Below, piece by piece: positions 1 to 12,600 of a stretch of DNA of 64,000 nucleotides; the stretch's first letter is position 1; each line of letters opens with the position of its first letter. Under the pieces are notes generated by a model. It was given only the letters and a program-made list of their open reading frames with translations, was not told where the DNA came from and did no database searches. This DNA comes from Progne subis subis (taxonomy: Eukaryota > Chordata > Aves > Passeriformes > Hirundinidae). Location: the NCBI GenBank assembly GCA_022316685.1, contig JAKJHU010000065.1:2040322-2104321 (forward strand), given 5' to 3'. The translations under genes were made by a program, and so were the position numbers.

Positions 1-3000
1 ATACTGTGATAATGTGGGAATGTCTACATGTGGAGGTTGATTAGGGAATGACCCTCATCATGTGTAGCTTGTGGAAGATAATCTTATTTCTTGCTTTTTG
101 TCTTTGTCCTATTTCCACAGATATTTGAAGGCATATCTTCATGGTCTAATGCATGCTGTTAGGGCTCTCTGAGGAAATATTTTCTACTACAGCAGTGCAA
201 ATGCAATGACTAAAACTTTGTAGTTAACTATTTAAATATTAGCTGGAAACAAACTTCTAATATTGTGAAATCTGACAGGTTCAGCCTAGCTGTTCTCACT
301 TTCAGGATAGATTTTAGAGTACCCAGGAGATCCTTGCATAGTTGATGGCTAACATGTGGTGCAGGTATCTGCCCTGATAGTTTTAAGGCAATGACCTTGA
401 TTTTCTTCAGAAAAATCTGATTTATAGTTGAATCTTAGGTGATCTCTGATTCCTTACTTGAATATAAAGTCAATTTCAAAGCAGCAGCGTTGAATAATTA
501 TAGCTTCCCAAGTGTTGCTGCAATAGTTTTCTAAATTAAAATTGCAAACACAGTTTTTAATGTGATAATCAGATTCTTCATCTTATAAAGAAACTAAAAT
601 GTGCATAAAATGACAGAAAACAGCAATTTTGGCGTTTACTGCTCAAATGGGATTAATTTTCAGTTCTCTAACGAAAGTCAGAGTACAAGAAATGACGATG
701 AGAAATAAAACAGGGTTCTTATGTGCAGTTGTGTTTCATTTATCAGGTTCTGTTTACTTATTTCTTAATGTAGTCAGAGGTTTGGATGTACACATGGAGC
801 AGAGCTACACTGAAGACAAAACAAATGTCCTCTCATCTGTTGACTGCCCTTATGAGTATTTGCAGGATCAAATACTGTGGTTTTGTCCTTATGAAATATG
901 TTGTACCCACACAGTGTAAGGGCTGCCCCACATGAAAATTCTCACAAATGAATTTTACAGGATTTCTTTCTTCAAGCAAGTCATTTATTTAGCCCTGTTC
1001 CTTATCCAGCTGTTCCCTGGCTAGGGGTGGTTCTTGTCTGAACTCAGCCTGGTTTTCAGTATCACAGAGAGTGGAAGAATACAGGCTTGGGAAGAGGCTG
1101 CAAAGTCCATTCTCAAAAGTGGTGTCTTTTCTTTAGCAAGAATACCGGCAAAATTGGTTATTTAGATGTAATATAAGTACATAAGTAAATTTAGGGTAAT
1201 ATAAGTCTGTCTTGCTGTGCCAGGTTAATCAAGAGCACAGAAATGTGGAAACTCTGAAAGTTTGCAGCGAGACAGAGGAAATCTGTGTGTATGCACAGGT
1301 GTGTGGTGTGCATGACTGCAGACTGAATGAGTACTGAAAAAACTAAAACTGTGAAAAATTTCACAGTTTGAATAAAAATCTCGTGCCCAGTGTTTATAAA
1401 CGCAGTTCCCTAATTTGTCTTCTATAACCTTACCAGGGCTATAATTCCCTTCCACAGAAGATTTCCATGCTAGTACAGTAACAGGGGGTGAAAATACTGA
1501 AATGTTTTAAGACTGGTGGAAAGTTTGTCAGTACACTCATTGAACCTGCTTTATATTGCTGAAGAATTGAGATTCCATTAGATTAGATACCAAGCAGATT
1601 AATATTCTGTATTTTTCAAGAATGCCATAAATTAGCAGCATTATCCTTTAGGATTTTTTTAAATGCCTATTTACATTTTTAATGAAAAACAAACCAAGTA
1701 ATTGTTTTGTTCAGCTGGAATAAAGTACAGATCAATAAACATGGGTTATAACTAATACTGTGGTTATTTCTAAATAGATATGCTAGGCCTGTTTATGCCA
1801 GTAGCTCAAGTTTAATTTTAAGTGTATTCCAAAATGACTTGGAAACTAGTGGGTTCCTATCTTTAGAAGCCTGCTGTTGGAATTTCTGTATGAGAAGAAG
1901 TAATGAATCATCTTGAATAACTTGTGTTCAAGTAATGTGATCTATACGATTTTTGCTGACTGTGGACAAAGATATTAATATTAAAATGGTTATGGTTTAT
2001 GCATTTTCACATGCTGTATCGTCTCAGGAGCTGGGAAGTCGTGGCTTTGAGTACTTGGTACACACTCTAACTATAAATATCTGTACAATTACAGAAATCA
2101 CATTAAAAGTAAAGTTGATTAGAGTGGAAAGAGCATCATAGCAGCCTGGCATGGTGATTCACTGCTAGAACACTTTTTTTTCTGGAATTTTAATTTTTTC
2201 TTCTTTAACCTTTTGGTCAGGTTATCTTTTTAAGGATGTGATTTGCACCTCATGTAAGATCACAAACCACTGCAAAAGAGGAGTTCCCTTCTGTGACACA
2301 TTAAACTTGTATATGAAAGTGTTACAACTTTATATTTTTGCAAATCTTCTGGCATTATTTTCTTACATAAAGCTATGAATTATAAAAACCCAAATGACTT
2401 ATCATTTCAACTTGAAAAGTAAGTGATCCCTTTCTATTTTCTATTTTGGCCAGGTCTATCAGCTCAGTTAATGCTGTGTTTGATATAGGGGTCCAGAGAA
2501 GGAATTAGGAAGAACGTAAAAGAAACCTGTGATTGAAGGAGAAAAAAAAAGTAAGGAAATGATTGTGTTTCTACACAGCATATAAGCATTTCTCAGGGAA
2601 GTTTGAGCAGTTCAAAGACAGCAGCTGTTGCAGCAGTTTAGATTGCTCTCAATGGAATGTACTCTTTTAACTGTTTTTTTTTTGTTCGTTGTGTTGCTGC
2701 TGTTGTTTGGGTTTTTGTTTATTTATGGTTTTGCAAACCAGTCACCAGGAATGCAATTATGTAATCCTGGTTTAGTTGCGGACTGCAGTAAAATTGTAAG
2801 AATATTTTTTTCATGTGAATCCAAACTGATCTGGCTCATTGTCAAAGACTGGATTCCAGGAAGACTTACAGGTTTTGGTCCGTGGAAATATATGGTAGCA
2901 CAGGTCCCAAAAATGTATAAAACTGTCATTCCTTCTGCAACAGCTTTTCATTATGTAATCCTTTGGAATGAACTGTTTTAACGTGTACTGGGAGAATGAA

Positions 3001-6000
3001 GAAGCATGAATCTCTTCATTGTGTTCATGCCTGAAAATAAGAATCTCCAAATTTTGGCCCCAAAATGTGTTTATGGGAGAAAACTTTTATATCTTAAAGA
3101 GAAACAATAATTCCATGTAGGTCCTTATAGGCTTTATGGCATTACTAAGCTTCTGATTAGGAAACTGTGATACAAGTGGCAACTATTAATAATAGTTAAT
3201 CTAAGAGAAAGAGGATATGTTGCTAACCTAGAAAAAAGGTTATACATGGCACGTGCATCTCTTGTTATGGGGCAGAATCCTTTCCTGATTTCTAAATGCA
3301 CTTGAAAAGCCACATTTTGGGATGCTTTGAGCTTTGTGTTTCTGTGTATATGAAAATGAATAGCTAAGAAATTGCAGGAGCGTCATCTAGGTCTTTTTTT
3401 TTTAAAGACTCACAGGGATTTATGATTAAAATTGCTTTATCTAGTGACATGGTAAAACAAAGATAGTTTAAATGTATTCTGGTCTGAATTACTTTGCATT
3501 TCTCCTTCAGTAGGTACTGTGTAGAAGTTTGCCTTGTGGAGGATTAGGAGATGAAGACAATGAGTGCCAAAGTCACATGCCCTGGGAACTCGTTAGCTTT
3601 CCTGCAATCTTGTAATCAGAGCTCCATATGATGAAAACTTCCCTTGTGCATGTGCTAATCTAGGAAGCAGGCCCATATTAATTATGTAAGAGGAACTGCT
3701 TTAGATGAAGTTTTCAAATGTTACTTTGTTACAGATGACTCTTTGCTCTTGAAGTGTTATTAAGTTTGCTAATTGCTTGAGAATTCTACGTTATTCTTAA
3801 CAAAAATAGGTCACCTGTTTTGTTTTCTTGAAGCAATATATTTTGAAATCTTATTGTACGTTTTTGGTCTAGCCCAGATTAGGGGAAATCTTTGAATTGA
3901 TCTGCTTACTATCCCTTAGATTTTCAAAGCTACTTTTGTGCTTCCATGTGTATAAAATGTCTGGATTGTAGTCAAATGAATAGAACATATGACCAAATCA
4001 GGATTGTGGTAGAAAAAGTACATTTATATTGAATTGTGAAGTAGACATGTATTTTGATAGATACATTACTGATTTAGGTATAACTCATTCTCTATTCAAT
4101 TGCAAGTTTATTTTTTATTTGCCATTTATTGATTCAGAATATTTTGTTAAGTCACAGTTAAAGATACCTGGTTTTATTTATTATACTGCATTGATTTAAA
4201 TTTAGGGGAGAGATGGTCAGGAAAAGCTGCTACCCATCTAAGAATTCTCTTCAGCATTGTGTTAACCATTCTTGCAAATAAGCCCCCAAATTTGTAATGT
4301 TTGTGCTCAAGTATACACACTTAACTTTCCTTAGCTGCTCTACACTTTATTTTGTAGGCAGCAGTACAGATATCGTAGCAAGAGTTGTGCCAAGAAAATT
4401 CTGCACCTGGACTGGCCATTTTTAGTACCTTACCTTGGGCTTTTCTCCATGCATGAAAACAGTTAAAGCAAGAGTATGGCTATTCCTGCTGGAGAAGAGG
4501 TTTAAATATTAACTCATGTGTAGGTTATCTATCAAGTTGAGCTGGTAGAGGAACATTATCCTGGCTTTTATCATGATTTGTTTTATGACACCTACTGTAA
4601 ATTGCATCTCTGTAGAATAACAAATGCTCCTAATTAGGATTGCTAGAACTGCTTTTATTGGATAAGACAGCTTCTATAGGACTTTGCTTAGTCATCAGAA
4701 CAAGCGTTTGAATGTAAATGGATGCAGAAGCACACAGTGGTGTGCAAATGGATTTCAGCCAGTTTTATTCCAAACAGTCAGTTATTGCGGTGCTCGTTTA
4801 AATTGAGATGCCTGAAAAGCTTTCTGACGTGAATAATGACAGAATATTGATCTAAAGAAACAACAAGAACAGTTTGTCATATAGAGTTCACAACGCTGTA
4901 ATTGGATCTTGGAATTGGACAGTCTTCTTTTTCATTGACATTTTAAAAGCCTTTTATAGTAGGGATAGTATAGAGAAAAGGTTTTTCAACTTGTTTACAA
5001 CTCTTCAAAAAGAAAAGTGCAATACAGTCAAAAATCTTGACTTGTTTTTCAGTTGTTCCCAAGATATTTTTTTGCTATTTTTTGTTTGAAGCATTGTGAA
5101 TATCAGAATATGTCAAATAAGACATTTATATATCTCTTGACCCACATGTAAATAAATATTCCATGTCCCTTCCAAATAAGAAAATGCTGATCAATCTGAA
5201 GAAATGAATTAAAAAAAAAAGGATTTATTATAAATATTGTGGGATGCTCTTGGAAATTCAGGGAAGACTTTAATAATGAAATTTTTTACTCATCTTGGCA
5301 GTTGTGATAGAGGAGCTTGTTGAAAGCATGCCGGCCTGTTGGACCCTCAGCTGCAGCTAGGCTTGTTAAAAGGTCTGAATGCAGAATTCTTAAACTAGAT
5401 TTTTGTCTAGGAATGTACTCCTAAGGCATCAGGGATTTGTTCATTAAATATTATGACCAGTGTTTCTGCAAAGGAGAAGAAAAAATTTTAAAGGTGATTG
5501 CTGATTTTAAGTATCTGAAATTGAGGCACTACTAATTACATATTAGTCTTCTGAAAATTCAGTTGGAAATCAAAGTGTTACTCATTAAATGTCAGAATTT
5601 TTTTTTTTTTCCCATTGAGTTATTAAAAGAGGGAGAAAAACATTTTCCTTCTGGTCTTGGGCAGAAGTACAAGGCAGAGTGACTGCTTAACATGATTCTG
5701 TATCTGCCTCAGGTTCCCAGAAAATACTGTTTGGCCTTATTCTGGTTAATCTGAGGGTTAAAGTTGATCCTTTAAGGGAAGCGTCCAGTTTCCATCACTG
5801 CCTCCAATGGACAGGTTCTAACCATTCTTTGGGGGCATTTGGTGTTTACTGGAGAGGTTTATGGTTTGGAATATTTCTGCTGGCGTTTTTATTCACTAGC
5901 CTTGTGCATGAGATACCAGGCTCACAGTCCTATGAGCTTGTGAGAGCCAAGGTCAAAAAAAACTTCTCTCCAAACCTGGCCTTTGCCTGGTTTCCTTCCC

Positions 6001-9000
6001 AAAGGGAGCAGTACTTGCTCCTGCCAACTTTTCTCAGTCATGATATGCAGCAAATTAGTGGGGATATGTGGGTTCTTTAGCAAAATTTAATTAAGTTCCT
6101 GTTGCACACACATTCCAGCTTCCTTCCAAAAGTGAGAACCAGTATTTAAAGCCTTGTTGTGATGTGTAGCCCGTTGTAAGTAATGAAATTCTTTCTGCAC
6201 CCAATGCAGCCTTTTAAAACTTTGTGTATGATTCAGCTGTTCGTGCATTAAATAGTACTTACTGAAGGTGTAATTCTATTTGTTTTGATTATTTGATGGT
6301 TATTGTAACACTTGATCAGAATGACTCCACTTTTAATTGGTCTCCAAGAACATGATGATGTGACTCATCTTCATGCTGAACTATTTTTAGTAAATATTTA
6401 TGTTCTTACGTAGTATTTATGTTCTTCCTTTTCTTACTGAAAGGAAATGGACCAGTATGTGACAGAGGAAGGAGTGCTTACTCCTCCTAAAGGTATTCTA
6501 AACTGTAGGTTTAATAGCACCTTTGGTTTTGACATGACTATCAGGAGATGAGAATCTTCTAGACAGTATTATTACTGAATGTGACCAGGGATGTGAGAAT
6601 TGGACATAAATGTAATCTAACAAATTTCATATCCCTGTTTGGTTTCAGGTACGTACTTTTTTTTTTTTTAGTTAATTTGGCCACTGCTGATGTCCTTGAT
6701 CTTTTGTTGGTGGTTTTCAGGAATATTTTTATGTATATATATATATACATATTTATGTGTATTTGCAGAAATATGAGAGGTGACTTGTTCAGCTTCTTAG
6801 GGTCAGGTTAGAGGATGAAAAATGTAACAATGCTGAGATTGTTACTTTTCTTGAATATGCAGTTTTGGGGTTTTTGTGAACATTGATATCATTCAGTGAA
6901 TACTGGCCTCACATAGCAATTGGCAGGAGTGTATTTCTCTGCACTGCCATTATGCTGATAAAGCACAGGATTTTGAGGGCTTTTTTCCCACTTTAGTGTT
7001 GCAGTAACTTCTATTGATGTTCTTCAGCCCATTGAAGCTTTCACTTCTGTCATCAGGCTGTAAATTAAAATTCATATAACAGGTCATGAAAGAATATTCA
7101 GCATTTACCTGCATTCCCTTCTGTACAGTTTCTCGTGTAAGATCTTGATCTTAGTATTCCCAAATAAGGTAGTAATATTTCAAAATTGGAAGGAAGTCAT
7201 GCTGTAAGACATACTCACAGAAATAGTAAAGTTGTCAGCAGCAGCTTCTAAAATACATCTTTGTTAAATATTTTAGGATTTCATCATGTTCTCAATCATT
7301 TCCTTAGAAGGGACTGTGATCACAGTGGAGAATGTGTTACTTTTCTTTCAGCAACGTGTCTGTAGTCAACAAGAAACAGTTTGAGGCTCATGACCTTGTA
7401 AAGTCCTGCCAGAATTCTTGTTAGAGAGTTATTTCATGGCTGTAAGGAGGGATTAAGGATCCTGCTGTATGAGAAGGGAAGCCTCTGGAAGCAGAAGGTG
7501 ATTTACATGTACCATGATTTTCCTGGAAGGGCTTTGTTAACCTGCTGTATTTTAAGCAACAAACTTTAAAAAATGTTACAAATAATTTCTGAAATGGATG
7601 ATTTCCATATTTTTTGCAGAATTCGCTGTTGAGCAAAACCTCCAGAGAATTTCTTTTATATCCATTGGACCAAGCTGTCAGGAAAGTGTTTTGATCACAT
7701 TTGTGGGCAGATCTTTCTGGTTATTTGTACTCCTATAATGTGTTCATTATAGGAAGAAGAAAGAGTATTAGACACTTAGTATTTTACTTGTGCAGAGATG
7801 TGAGAGAAACTAATTCTGATCAATTTTGAACTTTATATTTGTGTTTTCACACACAGAGAAAATATCTGCATTAAAAGAATTCTAAAAAAACAATATAGCT
7901 AGAAGAACTTCATTAAACTGTACTAAAGAGGAGTAAAATTTAATCTAGTAAACAAAGCACCTCTGTTTACATAATATTGAACAAGCAAAGCTATATTTTT
8001 TCAGCTATTTGACATAAATATTGATGTATTAGTGTAAGCTGTTGAAAGTAAAATGGCTTTGCATTTTTGAACTCTCCCTTTCCAGTCTCCTTAGCATGAA
8101 TCTAATGAATTTTCAACAGTTTTTGCTAGTTTAAAAAAAATAAGATCAGTACTGTATAACCAAGCTGCAAGTGATTTCTCAGTGTTCTAGAAACATAGTT
8201 ATTTCACCATGCATTTGAAGAAGCTTGTTACAGCAAAATACTCTAGTGCAAAATTTGTTTGTAAATAAAATGTGCAGCATATGCCACTAGTTGGATTTTT
8301 TGGTGTTCTGTGGTGCAGTTTTGAGTATAGTGAGCATGAAGCAAAGAACTCTGTGCTTGAGTAAAGTGAACTTCTGCTGAGCTCTTCATGATGAGATTAG
8401 AAGGTTGAACAAGGTTACCTCTAGGAATACCTGTAGTAGCAAAGAGAGCCTGAAGGGCTTCTGGGGAAAAAATTGGTCAAAGTCTTGTCTTATTTAACTT
8501 TTACTTTCCAGCTGAGCTGTCAAAATTTTTCTTGCCATGTTTTCTAGAAAATACATTTAAAAGTCTTCTTAAAAATGTTCACTTTCCCCTGTTAAAACCA
8601 GTTTTCTTTTAACAAGACTTCCCCTGCAGCTACTGAAACAAGCTGGGTCAGTCTCTGCGGTCCCAAAGAAAATCATAAGCTATGAAAGCAATTTGCATGT
8701 CTCTTTCCTCTTTGAGCACTCCAGCATTTAATTTCCTTGCAACTGGTGCTAATCCAATTTGTTCCCATTGTACTTTAGATCTCGTGATGTTGTCTAGAGC
8801 AAATTACTGCCTGTAAAATTATGGTAGACTCACTCAGTTCTTCCAAACTTACTTCTGTGTGGGCTGATTTAGTTGTGACTACTGTTAACTGTGTTCATTC
8901 ATTGCATTTTGTTTTGCTAATCAGATTTATTTTTTTTTCCTCCCTAGTCTAGTTAGAGATATATTTGTATCCTCACTAATGTTAGTTGCGTTACCTCTCA

Positions 9001-9320
9001 ATTTATCATGCAGCTCTTTGCTAATCTTGTAATTCCTTCCACTTTTGCTTTTTAGGTAAGTTATTGTGTATTCTGTTTTAAAGTTCTGAAGGTCATGTTA
9101 GGATCTGTCAATGCCTGCATATAATAGAACTGAAAGAGTCCTGGTTAGGCCATGAAATGCTTGGGCTGTATTATCACACTTTTTTTGTCCAAGTCCTAAA
9201 CCTTTTGGATATACTGATAGTAATATCTTAGTGCAGGATGGTGAAGCTGAAGGAAGTTTGAGGTGTGAGGTGAAAACTTCGAGCTGTAGCACCGCCACAG
9301 TATGGCAGTGGTTATAGGGG
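1..9320 (+). other. Intron before exon 4, distal part
   Basis: This AT-rich intronic sequence contains no convincing exon, RNA gene or transposon. It has short T and A runs and a 7-unit TA microsatellite at 6734-6747, whose flanks make a perfect 20-bp palindrome (6731-6750). Open frames such as 629-919, 2628-2981 and 5829-6080 have no recognisable domain and the composition of translated AT-rich DNA. A search by eye for exon 3 (end of IS1) found nothing. Confidence 0.7.
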
Positions 9321-9694
9321 ATGCTCCATGTGCACCTGGCCAGGCTGCACATCTGGATGGGATGGGGATGCTCCATGTGCACCTGGCCAGGCTGCACATC
9401 TGGATGGGATGGGGATGCTCCATGTGCACCTGACCAGGCTGCACATCTGGATGGGATGGGGATGCTCCATGTGCACCTGACCAGGCTGCACATCTGGATG
9501 AGATGGGGATGCTCCATGTGCACCTGACCAGGCTGCACATCTGGATGAGATGGGGATGCTCCATGTGCACCTGACCAGGCTGCATGTCTGGATGGGATGG
9601 GGATGCTCCATGTGCATCTGACCAGTTTGCACGTCTGGATGGGATGGGGATGCTCCATGTGCACCTGGCCAGGCTGCATGTCTGGATGGGATGG
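9321..9694 (+). repeat. 47-bp minisatellite, about 8 tandem copies
   Basis: Copies start with atgctccatgtgcacctg at 9321, 9368, 9415, 9462, 9509, 9556, 9603 and 9650, an exact 47-base period. Later bases of the unit include ccaggctgca and tctggatgggatgggg. Variants among copies include ctggcc versus ctgacc, cacatctgg versus catgtctgg, gatggg versus gatgag, and a more diverged seventh copy (gcatctgaccagtttgc). The array is much richer in G+C than the surrounding intron. Because 47 is not a multiple of 3 and the unit lacks stops in several frames, it creates long artificial open frames on both strands. It is a likely variable-number locus. Confidence 0.97.
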
Positions 9695-12600
9695 TCTTTG
9701 CTGCTGAGAGACGACAGAAGAAAATCCTACATTATTGGAAACGAAGAAAAGCTTTGTTTAGGGACCAGTCAGAGCTTTTGGCCCAGCTCTTTAGTGAATG
9801 ACATGAGTCTTTGGTATTCACTCTTAACGCTTAAGCACAGTTTCATGTGTTGTTCTTTTCTTCTGACAAGTTTACGTGGGATCTCAGCCAAGAAAGAGCA
9901 GATTTGGTCAGAGGCAAGTTTGGAGGGCAAAATGGAGTTACTAAACTTATTAAGGGACACTTCTTTATTCATAGATGAATTTCTTTTCTCTAGGTTGCTT
10001 GAAGGGTACTGCTTTTTGGCCCTGAGGAAAGGGGAAGATTTTATTGATTGAGTTTAATTGTTCTTGTTTTTATCGCTATAAAGTTCAGTCTGATTATAAA
10101 ATGTTTTCCTGGGTTGGTTTGGCAGTCATTATTTCAGGCTAGCAAAACCACTCTAGGCTTTTGCTGTGTGCAGTCAGATAATGATGATTTCTGCTTGAGA
10201 TTTTAGCTGTGTTGTTGTTGTTGGTAACTTCCATGATCCCTTCTTCAAATTCCTGGAAGATGAAGTCTGGTATCAAGCTGACTTTGCTTTCTTCTTTTTT
10301 CTTTCTGCTGAAGTAACTTAGAGGATCCAGCTCTTGATACTTCTTCAGCAATTTCCCTGATAAATGTGTTAAATATGTCTTCTGTTATACTTTAATGTCA
10401 TTTTATATTTTGCATGGATTCTTACTCTTCTTATAAAATTCCTTATCTTTATTTTTATTTTCTTTTTTTCCCCTGAAGGTGGAATATGTAAGATTGTAGC
10501 TTGATGAACAGTTTCCAGTCTCATTGCTTAGTTTGAGCATTGCCTTCATCCTCCACTGCATATTTTTCTGCTTGGACTGTGCTGAAGTAACTGTACACAA
10601 TGAGGGGAGACAGATCAATGAACAAATCTGTGTGAAAATGACCCCTCCCCACTGTTCTTAATAAACTTTTTTACTTAATTGCATCCACATACGCCCAGTA
10701 GGTTCTCATACTATTGAAATGGTTTTGCTTTTCAGAAAAAATGAAAAGGTGGAAATAAGGAAAAATACTGTCTTTAATCCAGTACCACTGCTGGGAAAAA
10801 AGTGTTGTTAGTGTCCTTCCCCACGTTTTTTATCCTATCATAGGCTGAATGTAAAGTATTGTAAAATGAGGACCTCTGGAAAACTTGGCCTCCAAGTCAA
10901 AGTCCAGCAAGCAGAATTTGGTTTAGGGGCTGAAAGTGCTAAACCAGAAATGCCATGTGCACATGGTGCAGCCCTCCCAACCTGTGCAGACTCATGCAGC
11001 TCTTTCAAGTTTGATAAATGTTGTTTTTTTTCAGTTGATAAACTCTTCAGTGCCACTTCATCCATGGCAAGTATTGCCTCTTTGGCCTGCTAGGGATCTG
11101 AAATGCTCCAGACATCTAACTTTTTAATAATCTCCAAGTTGAATAATTGAAGATACACATGATCATGTCCACGTCTGACGTGAATTGAATTTTTAGGGCT
11201 GTCTGAACTGGCATGGATAACACTGTAAATGGGCAGCCTTAGCCCCCAGATTTTTCTTGGGTTTGGATTCTCTGAGCAGAATTTTAAGAGAAGAACATAG
11301 GGCCTTATGGCCCACAGATCTCCCAGCTATGGATTTATGGTGCTTGAATGAATGCACGTGAAAATGTTACCAAAATATTCCCCCAAACTACAGTAAGAAT
11401 AATGCTTTTGAGGCATAATTTTTTAATGAATATTTTTGAATCCTTTTTTTCTCCTCTTCCCTGTCTTCAAGTTTTGTAGGCTAATGGCTTTTAATTTGGA
11501 ACTGATTTTTGGTGTTGGCAGTTTGGTTACAAGTACATTATCATGGTTGCTTCTGTCACTGGAAGCAGAAATATTGTGTGCAGCTGTCAAGTGACTCAAA
11601 GTATTGTAATGACTACACAAGTGCTGCAGAGCATTCAGTGTTTAGGCATTGTAATGCTTTCCTGTGGGGTAGTTATGAAAATATCGAGGGGAGAGGATTC
11701 CAGCTTAACACTTTGGGGGCTTTTTGCTGTGTGATTTTTAGAAGTCAATGTAAGAACATCCATTCTACAGAAAGTTACAGATGTAGTCTCAGTATACATA
11801 GTACTACTGAGGGATGGAATGTCTTAAATGACTTTTTAAAATGTTATCATGGCTTTATGAATATTTTTAAATGCACTTTTTGGTAAGTTGAGGTAAGGTA
11901 GCACAGTTTTTTACAGTGAAAGAGTGAAGTATATTGTATTTAGGTGTGATCCCATAATAATAAATACTCTCTTGCAAATTAAATGCTAAAAAAAATTAGA
12001 TTTCTTGCATAGCTGATGAATAGAATAACTGCTTGCTTAAATCTTTCATGTAAGGCCAGTACAGCATTCATCCTGCTGGTATCTAACAATCTGCATTCTT
12101 TACAGAAAGTGAATTTATTGCTTGAAGCAGATTGAACTTCCTTATCTACAAAATGATATTATCCAGGCAGTTTCCATGTGAGTCGTCAGATGCTTCATTG
12201 TGAGCCTCAAGTACTGTAGTTACTGTTATCTACTAAGAACTTGGTCTGGTTGGGCAAGTGATTGAAGACAGATATAAGGATGGGTTCTGAAGAACTTGAC
12301 CTAGACTTTATTAAATTGACATTTTCCAAGTAGACACAGTGTGAGGATTATATGATTGCTGCCATGTAATCCAGAATTTAGGGCAGATCTCACTCAGCAA
12401 ACCAAAAGGATTCAACTCTTTCCTTGAATTCCTCAGTTATTCTGCTTCATAGAAGAGCACAAAATAGACAGTTAAGATTTACAAAGTTATTTCCTTTTCT
12501 AAGTGGAGGTATGATCCTTTATTTCCATTTCAATTCAAGTTTATTATTTAGTCCTTTAGCTGTGCTGAATCTGGATCTTTGCACAGCTAAATGCAGTATC

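Noticed and set aside
2628..2981. 117-residue plus-strand open frame with a hydrophobic start
   Set aside because: The hydrophobic part is translated T-rich low-complexity DNA. It lies deep in an intron and resembles no family.
6731..6750. Perfect TA-rich palindrome
   Set aside because: It follows automatically from a 7-unit TA microsatellite with symmetrical flanks.
9098..9679. 193-residue minus-strand open frame and overlapping frames of 129, 106 and 68 residues
   Set aside because: They are produced by the stop-free 47-bp minisatellite, which repeats the same peptide in changing frames. There is no splice or start evidence and no known domain.
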